NCBI GenBank assembly: GCA_918026815.1
Contig: CAKJVC010000150.1
Coordinates: 1,612,001 to 1,676,000, forward strand
DNA from: Chalara sp. BL73
Taxonomy: Eukaryota; Ascomycota; Leotiomycetes; Helotiales
Length of the DNA: 64,000 bases
Direction of reading: 5' to 3'
Both the position numbers and the translations under genes were made by a program. Shown one piece after another: positions 12,132-23,511 of the stretch. The notes under the pieces were generated by a model that was not told the DNA's origin, made no database searches, and was given only the letters and a program-made list of their open reading frames with translations. Every line of letters starts with the position of its first letter. Positions within the stretch are counted from its first letter, which is position 1.

Positions 12132-14020
12132 TAAATCACTTTCTTATCTCAAAAACTATCTCTGGAAGTCTATAAATCAAGCAACGCGGGAATATTAATT
12201 GAAGACTCAAGAAGCGATAAACAATAACATTCTAGAAAATATATGCTCCTTCTATAGAACAGCTCGCTCTTGTTGGTTAGTAAAGGGTGTTTTCTTGTCT
12301 TACAGCATTGTTAAAAAAAATCCGCCATTCTTCATTATTCTTGCTGATTCGTTTGACAATAGCCCATCCCTATATTTCTTACGCTCTCGAGTCTGCAGAA
12401 TTTCCCAACACCTATGTAGTCCTCGGCATACCAGTCGAGGGCATGAAATAAAGTGGTTGTATAAATGTAGCGGTCTTGGCAACCTTCGACTCGGTAGGGA
12501 ATTTTGGGCTTGTTGGTTGGTACAGTGTGTTGGGATGGACTAAGCGAAGGCTCTTCACGCAAGAGTAAGCACGTTATAAAGTTAACCAAATAACTTATAC
12601 AGATAACTAAGTATTATGAGCACAAAGCTCTTATCACAGGAGTTTTTACAACATATATGCTATGTAACGTGTTGGAGTTCCTGTGTCAGAAATAGGAACT
12701 ATTGGCCAGGGGATCTAATTGAGGACCTGAGAGAGTATCACACCAACAGAATACGAGCTAGTCCGGAGCGTTACGGATATTTTATTCTTTTACGGTTAGC
12801 GCTGTAATATGTGGTGAGAGATTTTCTGGCTCCTTGGTTCATTACATAAGCTGATCCCTGACGGAGAATAAGCTGTTGAGCAGTATTAAGTTCAAGGTTG
12901 AGGGCGATGGCAGGTGACAGGGGTAGTAGGCCCCTCAGTGATATGCGCCATTTAGTGATTGGGTACGTTATAGGCAGCTCTAAATCACGTGGGTAAGCTG
13001 AGGAGATGGCTAATAAGGGTAATGCATGGTCGAGATAGCGGGCCGTATAAGGCGAAGGGGATTGAGTTTTAATAAGGCTATCCAAGGAAATATAGTCCAG
13101 CATCATGTGGTCCATCCTTGTTTGGATAGATTTGGATAAATTGTAGCTCTATACCTACTAACACTATTACCTCCATAATACAAGACCTAATAATAGGTTT
13201 GACATATCGCTTTCCTTTTTCTCCGCAATTGGAGCTGCGCCTTAGCGGAGTACAGCGTAGATTACGCCAACTAGTCCGTCCTCCGAAAAGAAACATCTCT
13301 GTCGTAATTGCCTTATACTGACCACGCGGCACTTGCGTGCATATCATTCAAAACACACCACACTAATACCCCAAAATAGATGAGGCGCTGAGGTCCAGGG
13401 GAGTGGCCATCGGCACTCGCCGAAATATCGGACATCCTAGGAGCCAAAACTGCGAAATTATTCCGCCGCGCATTACCAGTGTAAGGCTATCGCAGGATCG
13501 AGGTGCCACATTGGTACCGTGACAATTATCCTGCCAAATTTTATCATAGAGAAGAAGAAAATGGATAAGCTGTTTCGACGAATAGAGTTCCCAGAAAAAC
13601 ATAATATGGTCATTTAATGCCGGAAGTGCTTGCGATACAACATGTTTTCCAGGACAGTTATCCTAGCAATGCCTTGGGCTGGTGCACTTGAATTTAGGCG
13701 CTTTTCAAAAGATGCTATACATACAATTTGCATAGCAATCTTGAGTTTTTTCTCATTTCGGGCGAGCTTCATCATGAACATTGGCTTTGGGGCGGAGTAC
13801 AATTATCATTAGGTGAACTGTTAGGCATATCTGCAAGTGATCAATGTTTCGTAATTACAGCCGACTTCTTGCAGTAAGCTCACTAATCTGGGATCCTATT
13901 CACAGAATATGAGGGAAATTTTCTACGGCGTTTTGTTTGAATCTTAGGTCCTTGGATTGAGGGATTTGAGTAACGTTATGGAGCGTTGTGCAGCACTTTC
14001 ATTGCGATGGCTATGCAGCA
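12132..14020. other. intergenic, repeats only
   Basis: Apart from the family 6 LTR listed separately, no coding region is recognisable. Open frames are short and unlike any family I know. Confidence 0.45.
12684..12863 (+). mobile_element. degenerate solo LTR, family 6 (copy a)
   Basis: Begins TGTCAGAAATAGG and ends near GATCCCTGACG, parallel to the copies at 50534-50719 and 49014-49488. It is more diverged than either and has no target duplication, so it is an older copy. Confidence 0.65.
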
Positions 14021-14030
14021 TTATATATCT
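14021..14030 (+). promoter_or_regulatory. TATA-like element of the PAF-AH-like gene
   Basis: TTATATAT lies about 70 nt upstream of the ATG at 14093. This is a positional inference only. Confidence 0.35.
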
Positions 14031-14092
14031 ATAATAGAGAGTTTGTTTTCTCGTCATGAGGTCTACAGTTCGAGAACCTCAGTTCCATTAAC

Positions 14093-15118
14093 ATGATTCT
14101 CCTCACTTTCTTTCTATTGGCAGTAGCCTCTAACGCACTTACTATCTCCTTACCTCCACTTCTCGGCAAACATTTCGTGGGAACGGTGGCCTTCGAAGTC
14201 GTAGACTACAATCGCACCGATCCCTATGCCTTAACTTCCCAGCCGCGAGACCTCATGATCTCGGCGTTCTACCCCATCCAGTACACTCGCAACTACAACC
14301 TTGCAAAAGCCTACACTCCCGCCTACGCCTCCTTCCTCGATGCCGCCGCCGGTCTCGCACCTGGCATCGCTGCATCCGTAGTCTCCTCCGCGTACAGCGG
14401 CGCCTACCTTCATACATCTAGGTCAATACATCCACCTGTAATTTTCTTCTCGCCCGGGTACGGCATGTCTCGGCAAGATTACACAGGAGCAATGTCCAGC
14501 CACGGTTACCTTGTCCTCGGTATTGATCATCCCTACGACACGGGATTCATCGATTATCCAGACGGGCGCAATGTGACAAGAACCGACCTCCTCACCAGCC
14601 CCGAAGCCACCGTCTTCGCCACATACACCCGAGTCCAAGACGTCCAAGCTGTGCTCACCCTCCTTACCACCAACACCACCATCGCCCGCAAAATCCCCGG
14701 CATCCACTCTGTCCTCAATACTCCTTGCGTAGGAATCTTCGGCCACTCGTTAGGCGGTGGGACCTCTGCAACGGCTCTTTTCGCTCTCCCAGGTTTCCGC
14801 TGCGGCGTCAACATGGACGGCGCCATCTTCGGGCCCGTAGTTGAAAGTGATTTCTCCCAGCCCTTCCTTTTTATGGGTACGCCATTTCACAATAGAACGA
14901 ACGACGAATCTTGGCCCGCTCTCTGGGATAGCCTAAGTGGTTGGCGATTAGAACTTACAATCTCGGGATCCAAGCATTCTACTTTCTCAGACCAAGCGTA
15001 CTTATACGACGAATTAAGAAAAGTTGGCGGGATAGCCGACCGCGGCGATTTTTTTCGGGAGTATTGGGGGAAAGAGGATGTTAGAGGTTCAAGACGCGTA
15101 TTTGCGTGCTTTCTTTGA
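14093..15118 (+). CDS. secreted PAF-acetylhydrolase-like alpha/beta hydrolase, C-terminus frameshifted
   Basis: The first 16 residues are a signal peptide (hydrophobic run, then SNA). Members of the fungal PAF-acetylhydrolase II-like family hydrolyse short acyl esters. Visible catalytic features are the nucleophile elbow GHSLGG (Ser219), Asp242 in NMDGA and His295 in SGSKHS. The frame stops at 15118, but the family C-terminus continues: a YLRAFFD block lies in the +1 frame from 15087, and a LLQGPSREFPEL block returns to the original frame and ends at a TAA at 15197-15199. A gained base near 15083-15087 and a lost base near 15118-15125 would explain this. The gene is either recently inactivated or carries sequence errors; the truncated form keeps all catalytic residues. 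Confidence 0.75.
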   Translation: MILLTFFLLAVASNALTISLPPLLGKHFVGTVAFEVVDYNRTDPYALTSQPRDLMISAFYPIQYTRNYNLAKAYTPAYASFLDAAAGLAPGIAASVVSSAYSGAYLHTSRSIHPPVIFFSPGYGMSRQDYTGAMSSHGYLVLGIDHPYDTGFIDYPDGRNVTRTDLLTSPEATVFATYTRVQDVQAVLTLLTTNTTIARKIPGIHSVLNTPCVGIFGHSLGGGTSATALFALPGFRCGVNMDGAIFGPVVESDFSQPFLFMGTPFHNRTNDESWPALWDSLSGWRLELTISGSKHSTFSDQAYLYDELRKVGGIADRGDFFREYWGKEDVRGSRRVFACFL

Positions 15119-15199
15119 TCGATGCTTGAGGAACAGGAACGAGCGTTGCTTCAAGGGCCGAGTAGGGAGTTTCCGGAGCTGATTTTTTGGCCAAATTAA

Positions 15200-15800
15200 G
15201 GATAAGGCGGGGTCACAATTGGCCTACGGAATGGGTTGGCTTGGGTCGGGTTTTTGACCTCTCGACCCAACCTACTGGGACCTTAGTGAGTTGCTAAGAA
15301 ACCATTGATACTCATACCAGCTATAATAAGTAGCCTAAACGAAAAAAAAAAGTCAAGTTCTTTATATTTGTGGCCAAGTTCTCCACATATTGAAGCTCCA
15401 CATAGCCTTAGCAACCCAGCGGGTTATGTAACCCAACACGCCGAGTTCACCACAGTCTAGCTGCAGGAAAATTTGCAACGCCAATGTTGACAGCGACAAA
15501 AACCCAAATGCCATTACGCCGATCCTCTTATCAAAGTATACCGTAGATGCACAGCGCGCGCCGTGACACTTAAGCTCGGCGCGTTGCTATATGGCCCAAG
15601 GTAGACATATTAAAAGATTGCTAAGATCTGGCGCGAAGAATCACAAAGGAAAAGAGGGAAGATTGAGAATTAATAGATAATTCGCGCAGGGAGGGTTTAA
15701 GTGATAAAATTAAAGAATCAATGGGCTTTGACGGTACGATTACTTCGGCTTTTGGTGGGGTAAACCACAATCAAAATCCCCCAGTACAGATCCACATAAC
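15200..15800. other. intergenic with a short LTR family 3 scrap
   Basis: Positions 15543-15568 match, in reverse, the TGTCACGGCACGC...CATCTAC start of LTR family 3 (full copies at 25228 and 57000). Nothing else was recognised. Confidence 0.5.
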
Positions 15801-16681
15801 GGGTCAGCCCTACAAGGGGGTAGGTATCATGAACGGGCTGCGGACCCCCTTCCCTGTCGGAACATCAAAAATCATGAGAATCACATCAAGACGCGACGCA
15901 AATGCCCCCATTTCCTTGGAAATTGTGTCCAAACAAATGCAAGCAATATGCCTAGTAAACACTATCGAACTTGCCACTCTTTTCCATGCGTACAAAGCCT
16001 TTGGGAAAGCAAACATGATACCGTCAAGACACTGCAAAATTTAGGGTATCAGTCGACACTAACTTAGGGACCACACATGTAACTCACTTGGTAAAGGACC
16101 AAGTCAGCATATGTTAGCTGCCAACCATAGAGCTAAGGCATTTCGCCGCGAGCCTTGCCTCTCAACACGCTTTCAAAGTACCCAAAGAATTTTGGCAGTC
16201 TGTTGGTGATATAGTCCTCAGCTTTGCGTTTTCTCTCTTTCTTCTGATCCGCACAGTATAATAACACTGAAACAGGGTAATGTGTATTATGTGCCTCGGT
16301 ACTTAGCCTATCCAGTGCTGTTAGAGCAAGCTGGTTGATATGATATATTGTATTACTGTTCTTCTCAATCCTGGGTGCTAAGCCGAGCTTTGGGCCCAGG
16401 TAGGAGTAGGATGTTCGGTATCTGAAAATAAGTAAGCCGCCTTGCTTCAAGATCGGCGGCGCAAAAGGCGGAGGGTTCAGCTTTCCTCCCATATTCGTCT
16501 TAATCTGTGCCATGTGGGCCATTGCATGGTTCTTGTCCAGTGCACGGTCGATATATTCGGCGCATACTTCTGTGCGGGCGAGGTGAATGTGTTCACCGCG
16601 TCCGGGGATTCCAGGATAGTAGGTGAGCTTATAAGACATATCTTGGGCGGACATTTGATGTTTTGAACTTAAAAACGCCAT
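15800..16681 (-). pseudogene. glutathione S-transferase pseudogene
   Basis: Reading from 16681 downwards, the protein has a GST N-domain (YKLTYYPGIPGRGEH, NPPPFAPPIL, SYLGPKLGL) and the start of the C-domain (INQLALTALDRLS, NRLPKFFGYFE). Fungal GSTs of this type conjugate glutathione to electrophiles. A TAG at 16133-16135 interrupts it. The same frame then continues with LYGWQLTYADLVLYQ, a GTGAGT...CAG intron and VLDGIMFAFPKA, where intact relatives read through. The residue before LYG is usually Trp, so the stop fits TGG to TAG. Further stops follow in the last about 60 codons. Confidence 0.8.
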
Positions 16682-18020
16682 TAGTACATCTTCGACGAAG
16701 CTTGATGAGGAAGAGTCTCGTAATCTAAGAATAGTTAATACTATCGGTTCAATGTATGGTGTTGGTCGGTGGTAGTAGTTCGAGAAAGCAATCAGGGGTT
16801 AATTGTGGGCTGGCGTGGCTCACCATTGATTCGCATTGGCACGTTTAGGGAATGAAAGCCAGCAATTTTGCAGCCGGAGTGGATTACTGAGGCAATATGA
16901 CTCGTATCAAGGTAGCCTGGCCGTCTTGGCAAAGTCTAGATATTTTTATGAAAGGAGGTTGTGCTACCTAATTCACAGGTGACCAGCCAAGTTTACGTAA
17001 AGTGTCTCGTCTGGCACATGATACCGCGGATTAATCGTGTTTTTTTAAGGTTTACGCGTTGACCGCGTTAACCGACTGTACTAACACCATTCATCCACTC
17101 ACACTGAGCTAACCCCCCTCATTAAAGCTACTTCAAATGAGTCATTGGATGATCAACGAAAGTGCTGTTGGCGGTTTCTGCCAACCGAGTTAGCCGAGAT
17201 TGTACCGATTTCGGTCCGGCTGAGATATGTTTAATAAATAGAAAGGTACGGCAATTGCTCTAGGGCGGGGATTACGAAAACGCTAATTACTACTATAGAG
17301 GAGAAATAATAGTGGAAAATTATAATAAAACTGAGCAAGTCTTTTATGTGACTCATTACTCACCTTACTTCTCCTTTATGCCAAGTCGCTAAGCTGCGGG
17401 CGCGTGTTTCACAACAAAACCCTATTTATGCACCAGCAGAGGTGGTGAACACGAACGATCCGCGAGCTCATGTGACAGAATGTATGAATATCCGTGTTTG
17501 TGGTTGTGGAGCCTCTAAAAATTGGTTTGCGTTGCTCGGACAAGTTGACGGATCCACAATAAGGGGTCCAAGGAGGCTTCTGGATGATTCATCTCGTCAT
17601 TTTTATGCTTTTTTGCCGGCCAAGTTTTGACCTCTGAGGCAGCTATGCTACGGTCATGTAATATTTAAGTCCCGGAAGCTTATCTGTTACGGTGAACAGA
17701 TTGGGTTATGCTCTAGAGCGCTTACCCACTGCAAATATTCCCGATGACAACATAGGCACATGGATCTCGAGACAGCAAATGGTAACTGGTTCATCTAATA
17801 AATATATTTCCTGTATCTTTCTGATGAGACATCCCCAACAATACCAACACCGGTTCCACGGCACCTTGGATGACTCCATACTCTGAATGCGTGATCCGAA
17901 AATATCAAGACAACGAATACGAGTGATCAATGGCGCTTCAGTGAGAACTTTCCGCTGGAGAGCGTCTATCAGGAGACACTCCCAGAACTTCCATTTACGC
18001 AGTGGCAGGTACCAATAGAA
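16682..18020. other. intergenic with one dispersed-repeat copy
   Basis: 17179-17270 is a repeat whose reverse complement lies at 22992-23083. No gene was recognised; the frames at 17442-17630 and 17692-17886 are short and featureless. Confidence 0.45.
17179..17270 (+). repeat. dispersed repeat 8, copy 1
   Basis: About 92 bp starting TGCCAACCGAGTTAGCCGAG and ending GCAATTGCTCTAGGGCGGGG. It matches the reverse complement of 22992-23083 at most positions. The two copies flank the alcohol dehydrogenase pseudogene and the Zn2Cys6 gene in inverted orientation. The class is unknown. Confidence 0.7.
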
Positions 18021-19322
18021 TTAATCCCCACGAATGATTGGTTTGATCAGCTAGGTCGCTGTAAGAGAACTGCTACGTAAACTAAAACAAACCATTCAAC
18101 GTACCGTGCCAGCATAAAGGTCAGAAATTGCCTTTCCTATGTCCTTCACGGAATACACACGGCAAACTTTGTCAATAGGAAAGTAGCCCTGCTGATGTAG
18201 CTCCATAAGCTTGGGAATGAACTAAGAGTATGGTTAGCCTATCTCCCAGAGCAGGAGGAGGTAATGCTCGCCTCTTGCGGTACCGAGCCACCTTCTATTA
18301 CACCTAGGTAAGTCTTGTTGCCGAGAAGGAAGGCGAGTGGATCGATTTGAATTTTGGCATTTGGAGGAGATGCCCCGACGGAAGCTGCAGAACCTCCAGG
18401 TGCAAGGCAATCAATCGTAGTTTCGATCACAGCTGGGAAGCCAGTGCAGTCAAGAGCAAAATCAGCTTACTATTCGTAATCTCCTTTACACGACTGACAA
18501 CATTTTTACAGTGTGCTGAGTTCAATGTGCGCGTAGCGCCGAAGTCCTTTGCCAACAGGAGCTTCTCATCCACGATGTCGATTACCACAATTTGCCTAAC
18601 CTCCAGGTATGCAGCGGCCATTAGAACTGCGAATCCTACGCTGCCGAGACCAAAAATGACCACACGACGCTCTTTCCCGGGTTTCAAAATATTAATAACA
18701 GTACCAGCACCAGTCTAGAACCCACAACCCAATGGTGAGTAGTAGGCCAGCGACTCAAGGGAAGGACACTTAACCACACAATGATCGCTTACAATGGAGA
18801 TCCTAGCAAGTGAGGACTACTTAAAAAACTGGCTCCGGACAGATCTCCCATCTAGAAGCCGCGCAGGGCTGCCTCCATCTGAAAGCCGCACTGCACTGAA
18901 GTTGACTTTCGGATGGATGTGACAGGACGCGGGTCGGCCATCCAGGCAAGCCGGGCAGGTACCACAGATGGTGAAGGAGGGAAGTACGTAGTCGCCGATG
19001 TTGAGGGATTTACCTTTGACATCGCTGCCCAAGGCTCTAGTGACTCCGGCGCCTTCATGACCAAATATAGCTGGAAACTCGATCATTGGGAGAATGCCCT
19101 GCTGCATTACGAGATCCTGTCAATCGTCAGCCGAGTTATTCACGGATCTGGGACGCTCTGTGATTTAGAAGGAACACCCACGGTGTGACAAATGCCGGAA
19201 TACATCATCTCGACTAGGACTTCATTTGGTCGCACTTCGTCGAGGACAATTGGCGTCATTATGAGGTCCGATTTAGGGGCTTCGACAACAAGGGCTTCTG
19301 TCTGGATGTTTGTGGGAGGCAT
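18021..19322 (-). pseudogene. zinc-dependent alcohol dehydrogenase pseudogene
   Basis: From the ATG at 19322 the chain reads as a medium-chain zinc ADH of the aryl-alcohol type. In order: SGICHT and a clean intron (GTGGGT...TTGACAG); EFPAIFGHEGAG; the structural zinc loop CGTCPACLDGRPASC; ARLLDGRSVRSQFF; the nucleotide-binding GLGSVG; DCLAPGGSAASVG; two further introns; and a C-terminal LIKPIIRGD ending at 18021. Lesions: TAG at 18817-18819 and TAG at 18715-18717 (both where relatives have Gln), and a frameshift near 18465 inside the usual ADFALDCTG segment. One intron (near 18265) would need a GC donor. Introns and termini are intact, so inactivation looks recent. Confidence 0.85.
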
Positions 19323-20008
19323 TAATGTAGAATGATGCTCGAGCAATAGAAAAAGGGTCGCAGTAACATTCCAGCAGGTGCAAGAGAAGTGAGCGACTGC
19401 AAAACAAGATAATGCAGGAAGCCGAGCATAGAGCGGGGCGGCGGCGGGAACCGCTGTTACATATGACACCGGTATCTGCGTAAGTAGTATAGTGGGAAAT
19501 CATGGACATTCATTACGGAGCTCTGATATGCAACTACCTTTCCATATAATCGGCACATGACTCCGCGTCATATTCGTGAACTGCCTTGACTGGCACACAA
19601 ATGCGGGCGGAGAAAGTGCGACGAAACTTTCCGAAAGCCACTTTACAGAGCGGGGTATGTGGCCGCTGATGACTCGGTGGGGTGGATTACTTGCACAAGC
19701 GTAAACCTTGTCAAATCAAAAGGCCTTATGAGAGATATTTAATTATTAAATGGTCTCAAACGAAACGTGTGTGGATTGAAAAAACCAGGCTAGCTAGGTA
19801 CGGAAAGAGTTTTAAAAACCCCTCACTCACTCACGTGACCAACATACTGCTGTGGCCTTTGGTAGCGCGTTGGCCAGACCCCAGCGCAGATCTCCAATTC
19901 TGCTCCTCTCCATCACACCAGTTTCTCGCCATTACCATCTTCTCGTGCGTATCTAGCGTACCAGAATATCTGAATCTTGTCAGTCGTGTCCATACATTAT
20001 ACACTCCA
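19323..20008. other. intergenic, upstream region of the Zn2Cys6 gene
   Basis: No gene recognised. The frame entering from 19682 continues into the regulator but its first about 110 codons lack family features, so the start was placed at 20009. Confidence 0.4.
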
Positions 20009-22745
20009 ATGGATGATTCGCTTCAACAATTTGCCCTCAACGTGCCAATTTCATTGGACGACAACAGCAACAATCAAGCGTCACGTAAGAGAGCTCGGAT
20101 TGCTTGTGAGCTGTGCCATGAGCGTAAAGTGCGATGTGACGTATCTCTGGTCGGCTGGCCTTGTTCTAATTGTCGCCTAGACGCCCATGTTTGCTCTGTT
20201 AGGAGTTCATCTGCGAGGTCTGTCTGTCCTTCCTTCGAGTGAATTGCTCTCTGACTCCGGATGGCTTTCCCAGGCGCCCAAAAAAGAGACTCAAAGCCCT
20301 CAGGGTTGAATCTGCACCAGACCCTCCAGTTGCAGCAGACTCTCAAGTGCTACCCCTTGAGGCAAATCGATTGGGGACTAGTTCAGGATGGCCAGAAATA
20401 GCGACATCCTTTCTAACCTCACCATTTGGCAGCTCCTCAATTGAGGAACTTCCTGATCTGAGCATGGAAAATTACCTATCGTCCTTTCCGTCTCGGCCAA
20501 CTGCGATACCACCCTCGATTGATGGTTCTTTTCTACCCTTTCCTCAAGATCTTACCTTCAATACCAGTGTGACATTTTCCTACTACCGCTTTCTACGAAT
20601 GAAAGAGTTGTCCCGGCTTGCCCCAGATGATGTGAGATACTTGGAAGTGAAAGGCTGTCTACACGTTCCTAGCAGACCCTATCTCGATCATTTTGTACGG
20701 TGTTATTTCCTCAACGTGCATCCTTGCATGCCGATGTTAGACGAGGGTCGATTTTGGGACATGTATTCTACCGCACGGAACGATGTGAATGAAACCCCAG
20801 TGATATCTTTATTGGTACTTCAGGCAATGCTCTTTGCTGCGTCTACGGTATGGGTCGTCTCTGTTTCGGCCGGGCTTTGCTAAGAAGCATACCAGTTCGT
20901 TCCACTCGCCATACTAAAAGCTTGCGGCTTTCAAAATTATTACATAGCAAGAGAGATACTTCACCAAAGAGCTAAGGTAGGCATATCTGATATATTAACT
21001 TGAGGGATGACACACGCTTACGATCTCTCAGCTACTTTACAACTTTCGAACCGAAACTGATTTCGCTGCCATCGCTCAAGCATCCCTTTTGCTTTCATTT
21101 CAATCTACACCTGATGACACGCAAGCCAATACATCATGGCTATCCACTGCCATCCAGTATGCTCGGGCCGATAGTGCGCATCTATATTACTGTCTCCGCG
21201 GCCTGACTAGTTGCCAAAGAAGAGGGAAAAAACGACTCTGGTGGTGCTGCGTACTTCGAGATCGGGTGGTCGCTCTGGGGGTGCGGCGACATCTTCAAAT
21301 CACCCCGGATCATTTTGATCTTCATCAGGAAGCTGTGACTGAGAGAGATTTTGCAGAAGAGGTCCAACTATCTCAAGTCTACGACTCAGAAACCAAAAAG
21401 CTACTCGTCAAGATATTCATGGCTCAGTGCCAGCTTGCTATCGCTGTCACTTCTACAGTCATGGCAATATATCCTTTGAGTGGGGTTACAATCCCGGCCG
21501 TATCGGTCACATCTCAACAATTGACTATTCAAAACCAAATCGAGAAGAGCAAGATAGAGCTGTTGACCTGGCTGGAAACGGCTAAGCCTCAACTAACTCC
21601 TGATCATGAAAAGTTTGCAGCGCCACACAATTCAGTTATTCTTTATGTCGATTTGACATACATCTATTATTTGTACGCATCGCATCTCACTAACTCCCAA
21701 GTATGCTAACATCTCTACCCAGCTCGGCTCGGCTAGCATTGTGCCATTATTCCATGTATATGCTGGGTGGGTGCCACGCTTTTGCCACCCATTGCACGCA
21801 GCAGCTGAAGGCGATTCAAGGCGAACTTGAAGATAGCATTCACAACATGACAAGCAAGGTAACCAATCTGGTTACCTTGGGCCTTACTGGCCACCTTCCT
21901 ATTAGTGTGTTAGTATGCTCCTTTTGCTTTAATTCGTTCCAGCTAAACCGAGGCTATGATATCTGTAATGGCTAATGAGAAATTATAGTATGGGGTATAT
22001 AGCGCTTCCACTAGTCTTACTATCCCTCGACGTGAGGTTCTCGTCAACAGAATCGCAGAAATCAAGGTGCAGGCATCAACTAAGTGTCTATATGGAGGCA
22101 ATGAAACACTACGGTCATCGTTTTACCTTTGTGGGCGTTGTTTCCGATACGATACGGAAGCTTCTACAGCTCGTAGACTTGAATGAACGTCCAACTTGTC
22201 CCACAACCAAGACCAATTCTTTAGACACAAACCTCCATGGGCCAATCCCGCCAAGCGTTCGTCCAAAGAGCTGGGTTGAGTTTGTCACTGGACAGCCGCA
22301 ACTATATTCCAAGCTTTCAATTTCATTGGACTTCGCTCTATCCAAGGGCAAATACCCCTCAGAAAAGGAACTTCCAGGATGGGCTCTTAACCCTACTCTA
22401 CTACCACAGGCTACTATTATGCCGATAGAACCAGCACGCCCTGCTAGTCACATTTCAATGCTGAATCCACGAGGCTCTCTTATGGGACATAGCAGGTATC
22501 TAGGAGACGAGTTGTACAACCAGCAACAGAAATACCAACTTAGTGAGGCAACCTGGCTCTCTCCTATCGCCTCTGATGTCTTCGGACTTGAGAATAGCAT
22601 GGAAATGGGTCTGCTGTGCGATGTTGATCACATTGATACTACTAATCACCACGACGATAATGATACTAACGAATCCGCCTATAATAGGCTTGCAGGTATT
22701 TTCGATATTTCCCTGATGGGCGGATGTACGAATGGGTGTGCATAA
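20009..22745 (+). CDS. Zn(II)2Cys6 transcription factor with fungal-specific TF domain
   Basis: Six exons join in phase: 20009-20217, 20274-20847, 20896-20976, 21032-21672, 21723-21908 and 21989-22745 (815 aa). The binuclear zinc cluster uses Cys33, 36, 43, 52, 55 and 62 (CELC, then C-x8-C-x2-C-x6-C), preceded by a basic KRAR and followed by RRPKKRLKAL, a likely nuclear signal. The middle homology region (Fungal_trans) is visible from about residue 190: DHFVRCYFLNVHPCMPMLD, then YNFRTETDFAAI, LTSCQRRGKKRLWWCC, DFAEEVQLSQVY, SARLALCHY and MGYIALPLVLLSLDV. The style resembles cutinase-regulator-like factors, but the target is unknown. The neighbouring esterase (23512) and the dead dehydrogenase could belong to one catabolic cluster. 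No lesions are seen. Confidence 0.85.
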
Positions 22746-23511
22746 CAAGACATTGCCAATAGAGGTTAGAACTATCGAGATTAGAATCAAAGCTGGTTTC
22801 TTTTTATTCTACCAGATGAACATGAGACGACAGCTGTAAACCTAGAGACGGTGACCCATAACGAATTCCATCATTTAATGCCGTCTTGCACTTGGCATAC
22901 ATCGACGCCTCTCTAGCTAGCCTCACTATTGGGCCTAGAGCTAAGGCTATAATTTTCCCATTCCCTAGTAGTAGTTGGCTTCCTTTTAATACCTGCCGTA
23001 GGGCAATTGCCGTACCGCCCTGAATATTAAACATACCCCGGCCCGGACCGAAATCGGTACAAGCTCGGCAAACTCGGTTGGCAAAAGGACGCGGCGTGCA
23101 TACATACATGAGCTATGCATAAAGAGGCATGGACTGGAAACTAACGATTCTAAGCGTTGGAGCTTGAAACAATAGAGCAAAGTCAGATGCAAGGAGAAGA
23201 CCTGATGCTAGGCTTGCCAAGTAAAAGTGGCTTCAAATCACGTATAGAGAGCGGTGACTTAGGCTCTCGTTTATGGGGACATTTGTGAGTCATCTCGAAA
23301 CCTTAAAGTGGTTTCAAATAAGGCAAAGAGAGAGGTATGAATATGCCAGTGATAGAGTATGGACACATGGGATTTTTGGCAATATAACTTAGACCATATT
23401 CCGCTTGCACTATCCAAATAATCGACACAAAGAAGCTGCTACTCTTGAATTCAATCTTAACAAACTCTTATTTGCTCTCTCATTTAAAATTTTCTCACCC
23501 AATCTTCCGCA
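22746..23511. other. intergenic with dispersed repeat
   Basis: Contains repeat 8 copy 2 (22992-23083) and a pyrimidine-rich leader before the esterase ATG. No gene recognised. Confidence 0.4.
22992..23083 (-). repeat. dispersed repeat 8, copy 2 (inverted)
   Basis: The reverse complement aligns with 17179-17270 end to end, sharing CTTGTACCGATTTCGGTCCG-like and GGTACGGCAATTG blocks. Divergence is mostly single substitutions. Confidence 0.7.

Noticed and set aside
19682..20008. N-terminal extension of the Zn2Cys6 frame from 19682
   Set aside because: The extra 109 residues have no family counterpart, and the ATG at 20009 lies at the usual distance before the zinc cluster.
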